Of a stretch of 9,646 nt of DNA, positions 1-6,730 are shown one piece after another. The position numbers and the translations under genes were made by a program. The notes under the pieces were generated by a model. The model was not told the DNA's origin, made no database searches, and worked only from the letters and a program-made list of their open reading frames with translations. Source of the stretch: Deltaproteobacteria bacterium (GTDB taxonomy: Bacteria > Desulfobacterota > Desulfobacteria > Desulfobacterales > SURF-15); assembly GCA_024644775.1 (NCBI GenBank), contig JAHEHB010000194.1, positions 1-9,646 on the forward strand, read 5' to 3'. Numbering within the stretch: position 1 is the stretch's first letter; each line of letters begins with the position of its first letter.

Positions 1-393
1 GCGGAAAGGGTTAAAGTGAACGAGATAGAAGGAGCTGTTCTTGGCGTAATGGACAGAAAGGGTCTGAGTATATTTGAAAACGGCGATATTGCTCCTACAA
101 ACTGCAAAGGTACCTTCGATATGAAGAGAGGATTTCAAGGGTATTCTTCACTAAGTTTTGCCGACGGTTCCACAGTGGTTTTGTGGTGGAAAGGACCTAC
201 AAGCAGGATCCCCTCAGGAGGGAATTACTGGGGATATTCGGCTACGTTTGAATATGTTAAAGGAACTGGTCGCTTCGAAGGAATTAAGGGCAGCGGGTCC
301 TTCAAAAGCAGGGGGCCGAACTGGGATAAGGAATACAAAGCAAAGGGATTCATGGTCTATGATTTTACTGGGACTTATACGTTGCCTCAATAA
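1..393 (+). CDS. 5'-truncated small beta-strand-rich protein, unknown function
   Basis: The reading frame is open from base 1 to the TAA at 391-393 (130 codons). A GTG at 16 could start it, but no Shine-Dalgarno is visible before it and the frame continues to the window edge, so the true start is probably outside. The sequence alternates short strands with Gly-rich turns (FADGST around residues 52-57, GTGRFEGIKGSGSF near residues 88-101, ending DFTGTYTLP). This pattern recalls small barrel proteins of the allene-oxide-cyclase/DUF3224 kind, where the GRFxGxxGxG segment recurs; that is a resemblance, not an identification. No membrane helix or catalytic motif is visible. A strong terminator follows 57 bases after the stop, so this is the last gene of its transcript. 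Confidence 0.7.
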   Translation, partial: AERVKVNEIEGAVLGVMDRKGLSIFENGDIAPTNCKGTFDMKRGFQGYSSLSFADGSTVVLWWKGPTSRIPSGGNYWGYSATFEYVKGTGRFEGIKGSGSFKSRGPNWDKEYKAKGFMVYDFTGTYTLPQ

Positions 394-450
394 ATATTAA
401 AAATTGAGCATGGCGGTCAATATTTTCCAAAAGTGTCGAATATTTTTATA

Positions 451-480
451 GGCAGGGTTCATCCCCTGCCTTTTCTTTTT
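451..480 (+). terminator. Rho-independent terminator of the first gene
   Basis: GGCAGGG (451-457) pairs perfectly with CCCTGCC (464-470) over a six-base loop and is followed by TTTTCTTTTT. This is a textbook intrinsic terminator placed just after the 1-393 gene. The same seven-base stem recurs in the terminator after the DUF362 gene. Confidence 0.88.
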
Positions 481-633
481 CCTTTAGGAGGGCAGGGAAC
501 TTCAAACGCTGATTTTTCAGTGTCTCACGAAAAAATGACCGCGTGAGAGGCCGTAGAATCAACGATCGAACCTGATCGAAGGGTTAAAAGTACCTACCAA
601 GAATCAGGTATTTACAGGGCCATGGAATGGATG

Positions 634-775
634 GGACAGATTTTACCGGAATGATCCCCTCCCCATGATCCAGGATGTGGGCCGCCATCTTTCAATGCGA
701 TTTGATTTTGCAGTGGAACCGTTTCCCCGATAATATCGAAATGACAACTGAAAATTGACCACCTGTGATAACCGA
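634..775. repeat. Cluster of degenerate repeats resembling IS21-type subterminal repeats
   Basis: Three imperfect units share a TTTT(A/G)..CCGGAA-like pattern: GACAGATTTTACCGGAATGA (635-654), TTTGATTTTGCAGTGGAACC (701-720), and an AAAATTGACC ... TAACCGAAA unit (751-778). Just before the last, CCGATAATATCGAAATGACA (727-746), followed by ACTGA, resembles the longer repeat at 874-903. IS21-family elements carry multiple terminal repeats of this sort, so I read this as an insertion-sequence relic. No transposase gene is present; the assignment is inference. Confidence 0.35.
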
Positions 776-873
776 AATTTGGGCTTCTGAGAGGCGCTGT
801 ATCGGGCGATCTCACCTCGGCAAAGGGTTTAGCAGTGGTCTTTTAAGGCTTTAATAGCCGAACAAGGGAACAA

Positions 874-903
874 TGTCCGATAATAATGGGATATGTAAAC
901 TGA
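874..903 (+). repeat. TGTCCGATA repeat, copy A (probable insertion-sequence end)
   Basis: The unit starts TGTCCGATAATAATGGGATA and ends TGTAAACTGA. It matches the inverted copy at 8892-8922 at 27 of 30 positions plus a single one-base gap. It begins with TGT, as ends of several insertion-sequence families do. No transposase is adjacent, and no target-site duplication could be recognised. Confidence 0.6.
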
Positions 904-904
904 G

Positions 905-944
905 GGAGAGGAGAAAGAAGGCAGAGTCTCCTTCACTCTACCTT
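905..944 (-). terminator. Probable terminator of the PEP-CTERM gene
   Basis: On the minus strand AAGGTAGAGT (944-935) pairs with ACTCTGCCTT (927-918), with one G-T pair and a seven-base loop. A pyrimidine-rich CTTTCTCC tail follows. It lies 20 bases after the stop of the minus-strand PEP-CTERM gene, which is where its terminator is expected. The tail is only moderately T-rich. Confidence 0.6.
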
Positions 945-963
945 CCAGAATTTATGTTAGTAT

Positions 964-1674
964 TTATTTCTTCTTAAATTTTCTCCGGAATCCCACTAAG
1001 CCGATTAGGCCGAAAACAAGTAAGAGCATTGTTCCTGGCTCAGGTATTGGTTCCATTTTCGAATAGATGACTTCATCGAAGTCCTGAAACCCGGAAAGGT
1101 TGTCGTTCAGCGTGAGCGTAAGGGAGGTAAAGGCGTCAATGTTATCGACTGTCAGGCCCACGAAATTTTGAGTGAAGTCAGGCTGTCCCCCACTGACGGT
1201 GAGCAGAGTCCCCGTTAGACCGCCGGTGTCATAAGTGATTGTTACGGGAGGATCATTCACTGTAAGGTTGCTGGCGAAGTCGGTGATGGTGAGTCCGAAC
1301 GCCGTGATGCTGGTGTTCGAATCCCCGAAATTCGAAAAGTTCAGCGTGTAATTAGAGGTGGTTCCGAATGAGTGCGTGAATAAATAGTGAGTGCCATCTG
1401 CTACCCCTTGAGCGGATCCGTTATCAACAATCTGAAAGGCATTCAAGTTCGCATACGCAAGGTCGAAATTGTTATCAAGCTGATTGGCCAGGAGCGGGGA
1501 AGCAAGATCAATACCTTCCGTAACTCCGTGGGTTTCGAAACCATACGTCGTTGTCAGTCCAGCGGCTGCTCGAAATGTAGCCTCATCATTGTATGTGATT
1601 GGAGCAGCAGCGATTGGAATACTAAGGGTTATTCCCCCAATGATCGTTGCAATAGCGCAGAAAAACCGTTTCAT
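964..1674 (-). CDS. PEP-CTERM sorting domain-containing secreted protein
   Basis: A 236-residue exported protein of unknown specific role. Residues 1-24 are a signal peptide (KR, hydrophobic stretch, then IAAA). The body is Asn/Thr/Asp-rich beta-type sequence with no recognised enzyme motif. The C-terminus is the complete PEP-CTERM tripartite signal: IPEPG at 210-214, a hydrophobic helix at about 215-229 (MLLLVFGLIGLVGF), then the basic tail RRKFKKK. In the known system exosortase (EpsH/XrtA) cleaves this tail after export, and the proteins are associated with exopolysaccharide or biofilm. No exosortase is in the window, which is normal because substrates are scattered around the genome. The start is supported by GAGGAGGT eight bases upstream (minus strand of 1683-1690). 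I could not find a sigma-54 promoter of the type known for some PEP-CTERM genes. Confidence 0.93.
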   Translation of the reverse strand: MKRFFCAIATIIGGITLSIPIAAAPITYNDEATFRAAAGLTTTYGFETHGVTEGIDLASPLLANQLDNNFDLAYANLNAFQIVDNGSAQGVADGTHYLFTHSFGTTSNYTLNFSNFGDSNTSITAFGLTITDFASNLTVNDPPVTITYDTGGLTGTLLTVSGGQPDFTQNFVGLTVDNIDAFTSLTLTLNDNLSGFQDFDEVIYSKMEPIPEPGTMLLLVFGLIGLVGFRRKFKKK

Positions 1675-2286
1675 TTTAATTACCTCCTCTTTCTAAAAGG
1701 CTTAAAAGTAGCTCGGTTATGAACAACCCTCTGCCGAGGACACCCTTCCTGGCGAAGACAACATGTGTTGGATCGATGTGCCGAACGATCCGTGTGAACA
1801 GGCTCGGCTAATCACAGCCGCTGCGGTGAACAATATTGTCTGTTGCTAGCGATTCATACTTGTCTCCTTTCGAATGTCTGGTAATATTCAAAAAGGAGCA
1901 AATTCCCACAAAAGAGATAAGTCTATTTAATTTTGAACAATAAGTCCCTATACTGGCCAATTTTCGTAATCAGGCTCCCAACAGAACAATACGTCCCCTC
2001 GGGAGCGAGGTAGGCATAATTTGAGTGGTTTCTCCATTGGGAAATTCCGTTTAAGAAGTTTAAGGACATGGAGAAACGATCAGAGTTCTATAATCAAGAG
2101 AGAATGAGGTTCAACTTAAACACAAATCGTGCTTCAAAATCAAAAAAAGTCGCTCTGAATTATAGATTGAGTTAGAGAAGGAATCCAACTGTAATTTGAA
2201 TTTCGTATATGTCTTTTTTATCGTAGCACACACAACATGTCAAGAAAAAATCTAATATGTCAAACTTTATAAAAGGGAGTTGGCAA

Positions 2287-2309
2287 CGTCCGATAATCGG
2301 TTATGTGTC
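2287..2309 (+). repeat. Partial TGTCCGATA-like repeat, copy C
   Basis: CGTCCGATAATCGGTTATGT shares GTCCGATAAT and the TATGT block with copy A at 874-903, but the middle is shorter. It also contains the palindrome CCGATAATCGG. It may be a degenerate member of the same repeat family or a chance match. Confidence 0.3.
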
Positions 2310-2753
2310 TTTTTGAACCATCCCCTGGGAATTGTCAAATTAAATTAGAGGATCGCGGAGATATGGTTTTTAACAATTCAGCAAAGTTTGTACCAGAATC
2401 CAGGTAATTGGATTTGAGGTCATGGAGTCAGCAGGATAGGTGAACAAAACACGAACAGAAAAGAGAGCGATAGGTAAAATAGAGGCATAAAAAAAGCTCA
2501 TCGGATAGAGACTCCAATGAACTTTGATCATTTTTAATAAAAGTAATTATATCACAATTAATCTTTAAAAGCCAAGAAAATTTTTTAAGCTATTGATATT
2601 ATCGGTGAAAATATATCCTTAATTTGTTAAGAATATCATCGGGTTAGAAAAGGAAGGGCCGAGAGGTGAGATCACGACTTCTGCCATGAACTGAGCGGGG
2701 TGATAGCCGTTTTCGTTTCTGCTTTCAAATGGTAATGTTGAGTTTTTCTGACG

Positions 2754-2930
2754 CTATGGATGTTGCACATAGGATAATTTATTGTTTAGTTGTCGATTAG
2801 CGATGCCACCCATGGATTCGAGAAAATTCTTAATATCAATTCCCCCCCGAACTTTCTCCACTAACCCCAGTAGTGAAACAACCTCAACTAGCTTTTGTTC
2901 CTTTTTGGTCAGAGAATCAAGTTCCTTTTT
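2754..2930 (-). pseudogene. Eroded coding fragment, C-terminal piece of an unknown protein
   Basis: On the minus strand a 58-codon frame reads KKELDSLTKKEQKLVEVVSL and continues through LGLVEKVRGGIDIKNFLESM to a TAG at 2754-2756. The composition, with amphipathic helices and well-spread codons, looks protein-coding. There is no ATG start, and the frame begins right after an in-frame TAG at 2931-2933. Upstream of that TAG the same frame stays open for 18 codons (SSISVITYIQRFFHD). A gene interrupted by a TAG, or the end of a lost gene, fits. Helical C-termini like this occur in transposases, but I do not recognise a family. It could also be chance. Confidence 0.3.
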
Positions 2931-2985
2931 CTAATCATGGAAAAAGCGTTGAATGTATGTTATTACAGATATCGAAGAGAATGTG

Positions 2986-3035
2986 CATCATATCTACCTC
3001 CTTTGATTCTGCGACTTTAAGGAGGTTATATGACG
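2986..3035. promoter_or_regulatory. Palindrome carrying two divergent Shine-Dalgarno/ATG pairs
   Basis: The left arm (2986-3003, ending ACCTCCTT) and right arm (3019-3035, starting AAGGAGGT) are inverted repeats with a perfect eight-base core and a 15-base loop. On each strand the core is a perfect AAGGAGGT Shine-Dalgarno followed 4-5 bases later by ATG. In a transcript toward the aldo/keto reductase the left arm would hide this site. TTGATT (3003-3008) and TTATAT (3026-3031), 17 bases apart, could be a promoter, which would instead start transcription inside the repeat. Both functional readings are inference. Confidence 0.4.
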
Positions 3036-3083
3036 CTCTTTTCATCTTTTCAATTCAAGTTCCGAAATAAATCACCGAAATAA
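3030..3083 (+). CDS. Possible 17-residue leader peptide before the aldo/keto reductase
   Basis: ATG at 3030, preceded by a perfect AAGGAGG four bases upstream, opens a 17-codon frame beginning MTLFSSFQFKF and ending at TAA 3081-3083. That is 36 bases before the aldo/keto reductase start. The ribosome-binding site is the strongest in the region. The frame is not enriched for one amino acid as classical attenuator peptides are. It may be a translated leader or a relic of a lost gene start. Confidence 0.25.
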   Translation: MTLFSSFQFKFRNKSPK

Positions 3084-3119
3084 ACAACTTTAAAATTGGC
3101 TCAAAGGAGTATCAATATC

Positions 3120-4088
3120 ATGGAGTATACAACACTGGGTCGAACCGGTCTTCGGGTCAGCGTCGCTGGATTGGGATGCGGTGGTCACAGCCGGATTGGC
3201 CAAGGCACCGGGAAAAGCGAAACGAATTCCATCGCCATCATCCGACAGGCATTGGATCTCGGGGTCAATTTTATCGACACCGCGGTTGCATATGAAACCG
3301 AAACCATCGTGGGCAAGGCATTGGAGGGGTATCCACCCGACAACGTGATCCTGTCCACAAAGGCCCATGTCGCCAAGGGAAAAACTATTCTGTCGGCCGA
3401 AGAGGTTATCGGTTCCCTCGAGGCGTCTCTCAGACGACTCCGTCGGGAGTCCGTGGACGTGTTCCATCTCCACTGTGTACCGCCCTGGGGGTGTGATACG
3501 GTCTTAAGTGAAATCGTGCCACCGCTGTTAAAAGAACGGGAAAAGGGCAAGTTCTGTTTTCTCGGTATTACGGAGATGCCACCCATCGATCCGTATCACG
3601 AAACCCTTCAGCGGGCCATGCAGGAGGATTGTTTTGACGTGATGATGCTGGCGTTTCACATGCTGAATCAATCTGCACGGACCAAACTGTTCACCGCCAC
3701 CCAGGACAAGGGCATCGGGATTCTCAACATGTTTGCTGTCCGCCTGCTGTTCAGCCGTGCAGGACGACTAAAAGAAACGGTGGACTATTTGGTAGCCGCA
3801 GGAAAGTTGCCGGATTGGTTTAATGAAAAAGAAAATCCCCTCGATTTCCTGCTCCATTCGGATGGCGCCCATAGCATCATCGACGCTGCATACCGGTATT
3901 GCCGCCACGAACCCGGGACCGATGTGATTTTGTTTGGTACCGGCAATCCGGATCATCTCCGTTCGAATATCGAATCCATTCTGCGTGGCCCCTTGCCCGA
4001 GTCCGATTTGCACCGTATCCGGGAACTCTTTGGCCATCTGGAAGGTGTCGGTCTCGATCCGCCGCCCAACCGGCAAGGTTCAGAGTGA
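3120..4088 (+). CDS. Aldo/keto reductase family oxidoreductase
   Basis: A 322-residue NAD(P)H-dependent carbonyl reductase/alcohol dehydrogenase of the aldo/keto reductase TIM-barrel family, cytoplasmic; substrate unknown. The opening MEYTTLGRTGLRVSVAGLGC is the standard first strand. The catalytic tetrad is visible: D53 and Y58 in FIDTAVAY, K81 in STKAH, H118 in DVFHLH. The cofactor-binding end is GTGNPDHLRSNIES (273-286), matching the usual GxxxxxHLxxNI. Length is normal, and there is no C-terminal cysteine cluster, unlike the ferredoxin-fused subgroup. The start is ATG 3120 with AAAGGAG at 3103-3109; an upstream TTG at 3096 would overlap that site. The gene is visibly GC-richer than its flanks (35 of 60 bases in 3121-3180), which could mean recent acquisition. 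No partner gene is adjacent. Confidence 0.93.
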   Translation: MEYTTLGRTGLRVSVAGLGCGGHSRIGQGTGKSETNSIAIIRQALDLGVNFIDTAVAYETETIVGKALEGYPPDNVILSTKAHVAKGKTILSAEEVIGSLEASLRRLRRESVDVFHLHCVPPWGCDTVLSEIVPPLLKEREKGKFCFLGITEMPPIDPYHETLQRAMQEDCFDVMMLAFHMLNQSARTKLFTATQDKGIGILNMFAVRLLFSRAGRLKETVDYLVAAGKLPDWFNEKENPLDFLLHSDGAHSIIDAAYRYCRHEPGTDVILFGTGNPDHLRSNIESILRGPLPESDLHRIRELFGHLEGVGLDPPPNRQGSE

Positions 4089-4092
4089 CACT

Positions 4093-4118
4093 CCATCCCA
4101 CCGAAAAAACGAGGATGG
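4093..4118 (+). terminator. Weak hairpin after the aldo/keto reductase
   Basis: CCATCC (4093-4098) pairs with GGATGG (4113-4118) over a 14-base loop, five bases after the stop codon. No T-run follows, so it is at most a Rho-assisted terminator or a 3'-end stabilising hairpin. Confidence 0.25.
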
Positions 4119-4219
4119 TAGCGCTTACGGGTATAAATAGGGATCAAATCTACGATTGACCCTTGCTACTCTTCACCGAATATCCAATCAATCTTTCAAA
4201 GAGAAATCAACAGGTTTTT

Positions 4220-4422
4220 TCAGGTGTTCTGGGTAACGAGTTCGATACATATGTGTAACTTCTTCGCCCTTTCTTCCCGAGACAATCCTTTATGTTTACT
4301 ATCCTCTAACACATCGACCAATTTCTTGTCTGTAATCCTTGCATGCTGAATAAAAAAAAATAATCGCTCAGCCTACGCTCGGCCATTTCTTTAATTTCTT
4401 CAATTGAAATCGTGCCGTACAT
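4220..4422 (-). pseudogene. Small protein gene with a frameshift at a T9 run
   Basis: On the minus strand ATG at 4422 opens MYGTISIEEIKEMAERRLSD and then reaches nine T (plus-strand A run 4352-4360). In the unshifted frame it ends at TAG 4306-4308 after a poor-looking tail. One extra T, or a -1 slip, gives a continuous 67-residue product whose second half (ARITDKKLVDVLEDSK, then GLSREERAKKLHICIEL, ending VTQNT at TGA 4220-4222) clearly looks like charged, helical protein. The two halves join exactly at the homopolymer. A TATAAT lies at 4448-4443 (minus), but there is no clear Shine-Dalgarno. The product is not a family I recognise. It could be a pseudogene, a slippage-expressed gene, or a sequencing error at the run. 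Confidence 0.5.
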
Positions 4423-4813
4423 GTAATAGATTGCACATTTCTATTATAACACACGAAAAAGCCCCGCGTAAAAAGGGGTAAAGCTGAACACTTTGACACA
4501 AGCGTGCAATGGGGATTTTAGGGTGAGTCATAACTTCCTTGCAGCTTGTTGTAACGCATCTAAGTTTTCCATATGGCGGTTTTGCATGGCAGACGAGAAA
4601 ACAACTCTTCCCCTCATATTTATGAAGTTTTACCGGCCGCTGATTTCGGGGGTTTTTGTGCCTCGACTGAGGTTGCCGGAAATGCGTAATTATGGTACAG
4701 CAATGATGACATTTTAGAGGTGACAAACGGCTTAGAGGATATTAATCGGATAGATACCCAGCAAAATCAGGCTTAACAAAAATAATCTATTACTTAATGA
4801 GGATGGAAAGACA
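4423..4813. other. Gap upstream of the outer-membrane barrel gene
   Basis: No supported gene. A GCCCC/GGGGT hairpin flanked by A runs (4456-4474) could be a weak terminator reading on the minus strand toward GGGGCTTTTT. Frames across 4400-4726 exist on both strands but lack ribosome-binding sites and recognisable patterns. The last 80 bases probably contain the promoter of the barrel gene; I could not fix a convincing -35/-10 pair. Confidence 0.35.
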
Positions 4814-5335
4814 ATGAAAAAAGCTAAATCAATTTTTTTATGTTTACTGTTTTGCGTTTTGTTTTGCAGCTCACAGGCTTTGGCAATTGATCTCTACGGC
4901 TTTGGAAGTTATTGGGATAAAAATGATGTTGACGGGACATGGGGGGTTGGTCTTGGCCTGAGCTTGCCGCTTTTTACCGAACATCTGAGGCTGGACGGAA
5001 GGGCCTATTTTTTTGAAGATAGCGATCTGGGAACTGATGACCTCAAACTTACACCATTTGACTTAGGGGTACAAGTGCACCTTTTGCCCAATGGAACACT
5101 CGATCCATATATCCTTGGCGGGGTATCGTATGTCTATGCTGATTCTGATCGGTTCGATGTTGATTCCGATATCAGCGGCTATATCGGCGTTGGCCTTGAT
5201 TTGGCGTTGGGAATCCCGCTTGTTAAAATTTTCGGAGAGTTTCTTTATCGCGCCAACAAAATAGAAAATAATTTTGGTGAAGATATCGATGTCAGTGGTA
5301 TTACAGGTAATATCGGTCTCAAGCTCCATTTTTAA
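4814..5335 (+). CDS. YfaZ/OmpW-like outer-membrane beta-barrel protein
   Basis: A 173-residue protein with a clear Sec signal peptide (MKKAKSIF, hydrophobic core, cleavage after SSQALA at residue 24) and a mature part of alternating, Gly/aromatic-rich strands joined by Asp-rich turns (around residues 35-40, 68-76, 110-119, 155-160). It ends in LKLHF, the terminal Phe recognised by the BAM insertion machinery. The length suits a small eight-stranded barrel. The layout is closest to the poorly characterised YfaZ family, so the function (porin-like or structural) is unknown. The start is supported by a purine-rich GGAAAG at 4805-4810. The downstream gene converges on it, so the two are not co-transcribed. 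Confidence 0.8.
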   Translation: MKKAKSIFLCLLFCVLFCSSQALAIDLYGFGSYWDKNDVDGTWGVGLGLSLPLFTEHLRLDGRAYFFEDSDLGTDDLKLTPFDLGVQVHLLPNGTLDPYILGGVSYVYADSDRFDVDSDISGYIGVGLDLALGIPLVKIFGEFLYRANKIENNFGEDIDVSGITGNIGLKLHF

Positions 5336-5477
5336 ATAAGATAAAGAAAAAATTTTGTAATATTGGAGATATAGAGCTCACGATGCATTTCCGAATTTTG
5401 AAGAACCAGTTTTTTTAAATAACAACGAGCATTCAGGCAGCACAGAACTCTTGTCCAGGTGTAAACAGAGTAGACGA

Positions 5478-6599
5478 TTAACCGCTCAACCATCTGGTAA
5501 AAAAAACCACTGGCTTGTATCTCCAACCGCTGTTTAAGACGATCTGCATAGCAGGGCTCTTCATTTCAGCAATGTTAAATTTATACTCGTAGGCTTTGTC
5601 AATAGCCAGTCGGTCGTCTTTGTGAACCAAACCGTACTGAACTTCATACTCCTTTTGGGAAAAAACAATTCCCCGGAAAAAATTAAAACTAAAGCCAAGA
5701 TGAAGCGTACGTGCATCTGCTGAACCGCGTATCGCCTTTGAAATATCAATTGCCCGGCAAGTTGCATCTTCCCCGGAGAGCTGTATTCGTATGATCTGGG
5801 TGCGTTTTATCTTATTTAAAGTCATGAGCCCTGCCCATTTGGCATCAGCCAGCCGCCAGACAATGTCCAACTTCCCCATTTTTCTCTCGACAACCTGCAA
5901 CGGTGAATCCGTTTCATTAATAGCCAGCAGACGCTGTCTCAGTTCAGCTTCACTGACCGGCTCAAGTCCCTGCTTTGGCAGCACTGTTGCCGCCCAGGAA
6001 GCTACTCGGAGCCAAAGGGGGATGAGAACAAGGATATACAGCAAAACAAAAATTATAATATGAGGCACATACTTATCGGTACGAGCAATATCAGTAAAGA
6101 CGTTTGCCTCCGGGTTGCGAACCATCAGTGTCGACCGGTCGATTGCCTGATCCACTGACGGATAATCCCTGCTTTCAACATGTACAATAACCCTATCCAG
6201 GAGTTTCATGCGACCGACAACACCCGAGGCTTTCTTTTTATAGTTGTAATACCCGGCTCCGCTACTTTGCGATAAAATCCCCTGCAGATATTGCTCTGCA
6301 TAGGCCTTGAATATGGGTTTAGCCTGTTTCTTATTCGGCAACACCATGACATAAGCGGTGGTATTGCTATCTTTTGCCATGAGACCGGCCTGTATTCCGG
6401 GGTAGCTGTATCGGCTTTTTGCCGGTAAATCCGGGAAGATTCTTTCCGGATACCGGAAGGTTCCAGTGGAGATCTCGGTCGCAGATTGATCAAGAATGTA
6501 TTCCGTCGGAGCCAGCAAAAAACATAATACGAACAAAGCAAGAACAATAAGAATGGAACCAAAAAAGAAGCAGAAGGCAAGAAAAACTTTCATTTTCAT
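5478..6599 (-). CDS. Two-helix inner-membrane protein of unknown function
   Basis: A 373-residue protein from ATG 6599. A GTG at 6647 would add 16 residues, but I prefer the ATG because the hydrophobic segment then begins at once; neither start has a strong ribosome-binding site. Predicted helix 1 spans about residues 4-30 and helix 2 about 177-199. The 145-residue segment between them, with charged and Tyr-rich stretches (KAYAEQYLQG, GYYNYKKKASG), is probably periplasmic. The C-terminal 170 residues are probably cytoplasmic, with a KxDIVWRLADAKWAGLM stretch around 244-260 and Trp/Tyr-rich ends (SGWRYKPVVFFTRWLSG). No enzyme or transport motif is recognised. It converges with the outer-membrane barrel gene 142 bases away, a possible functional hint only. 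Confidence 0.75.
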   Translation of the reverse strand: MKMKVFLAFCFFFGSILIVLALFVLCFLLAPTEYILDQSATEISTGTFRYPERIFPDLPAKSRYSYPGIQAGLMAKDSNTTAYVMVLPNKKQAKPIFKAYAEQYLQGILSQSSGAGYYNYKKKASGVVGRMKLLDRVIVHVESRDYPSVDQAIDRSTLMVRNPEANVFTDIARTDKYVPHIIIFVLLYILVLIPLWLRVASWAATVLPKQGLEPVSEAELRQRLLAINETDSPLQVVERKMGKLDIVWRLADAKWAGLMTLNKIKRTQIIRIQLSGEDATCRAIDISKAIRGSADARTLHLGFSFNFFRGIVFSQKEYEVQYGLVHKDDRLAIDKAYEYKFNIAEMKSPAMQIVLNSGWRYKPVVFFTRWLSG

Positions 6600-6662
6600 T
6601 TCTAAAGATCCGCGCACATTTGAGAAGCTTTGAGGAGAAACCCCCACCCAAATGCCGTGTTG

Positions 6663-6685
6663 AGAGGTTTTTAGAACCTCTTTTT
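6663..6685 (+). terminator. Terminator-like hairpin upstream of the two-helix gene
   Basis: AGAGGTT (6663-6669) pairs perfectly with AACCTCT (6675-6681) over a five-base loop and is followed by TTTT. The shape is an intrinsic terminator on the plus strand, yet no plus-strand gene lies between it and 5335. On the minus strand the same hairpin falls in the leader of the two-helix gene, where it could affect expression. Confidence 0.45.
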
Positions 6686-6718
6686 AAGGTGGGCATCTTG
6701 TGACTTCTTTAGGCTTTT

Positions 6719-6730
6719 CTGTCTTGACAG
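6719..6730. promoter_or_regulatory. CTGTC-TT-GACAG palindrome
   Basis: A perfect five-plus-five palindrome lies 120 bases upstream of the two-helix gene start. It is compatible with a small repressor site. The embedded TTGACA has no matching -10 box at 16-18 bases, so a promoter is not supported. Confidence 0.2.

Larger units (their letters stand above)
394..963. other. Gene-free gap with insertion-sequence-like repeats
   Basis: Apart from the terminator at 451-480, I find no credible gene here. The only longish frame (minus, 612-815) lacks a ribosome-binding site and has no protein-like pattern. The stretch holds a CTCACG/CGTGAG inverted repeat at 524-547, a repeated GATCGAA near 563-580, several short repeats resembling insertion-sequence ends (634-903), and the terminator-like hairpin of the PEP-CTERM gene (918-944). 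It probably records an eroded insertion. Confidence 0.5.
1675..3119. other. Long AT-rich, nearly gene-free stretch
   Basis: About 1.4 kb lies between the divergent PEP-CTERM and aldo/keto reductase genes. No frame combines a start, a ribosome-binding site and protein-like composition over a useful length. One part (2521-2580) has only 11 G/C in 60 bases by hand count. Items seen: a GGTT/AACC repeat in the PEP-CTERM leader; a short open stretch at 1712-1849 with no usable start; a CCTCG/CGAGG hairpin at 1998-2011; a partial TGTCCGATA-like repeat at 2287-2309; an eroded minus-strand coding fragment at 2754-2930; and the palindrome at 2986-3035. It most likely combines regulatory DNA with decayed genes. 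Confidence 0.55.

Noticed and set aside
612..815. Minus-strand 67-codon frame
   Set aside because: No ribosome-binding site, Pro/His/Ser-rich composition without protein-family pattern, and it overlaps insertion-sequence-like repeats.
1712..1849. Plus-strand open run reading GEDNMCWIDVPNDPCEQARL
   Set aside because: It looks somewhat protein-like but begins after a stop, has no start with a ribosome-binding site and lies in the leader of the opposite-strand PEP-CTERM gene; too short to support.
2068..2175. 35-codon plus-strand frame starting MEKRSEFYNQERM
   Set aside because: AAGGA is only one base from the ATG, too close to serve as ribosome-binding site; composition follows the AT-rich background.
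2873..3070. 65-codon plus-strand frame before the aldo/keto reductase
   Set aside because: No ribosome-binding site, runs through the palindrome, and is opposite the better-looking minus-strand fragment.
4400..4726. Overlapping frames on both strands (minus 108 codons, plus 74 codons from a TTG)
   Set aside because: Cys/His-rich or mixed composition, no ribosome-binding site, and the minus frame conflicts with the better-supported small frameshifted gene at 4220-4422.
6723..6728. TTGACA as a -35 box on the plus strand
   Set aside because: No -10-like hexamer at 16-18 bases and no plus-strand gene downstream; it is better explained as part of a palindrome.
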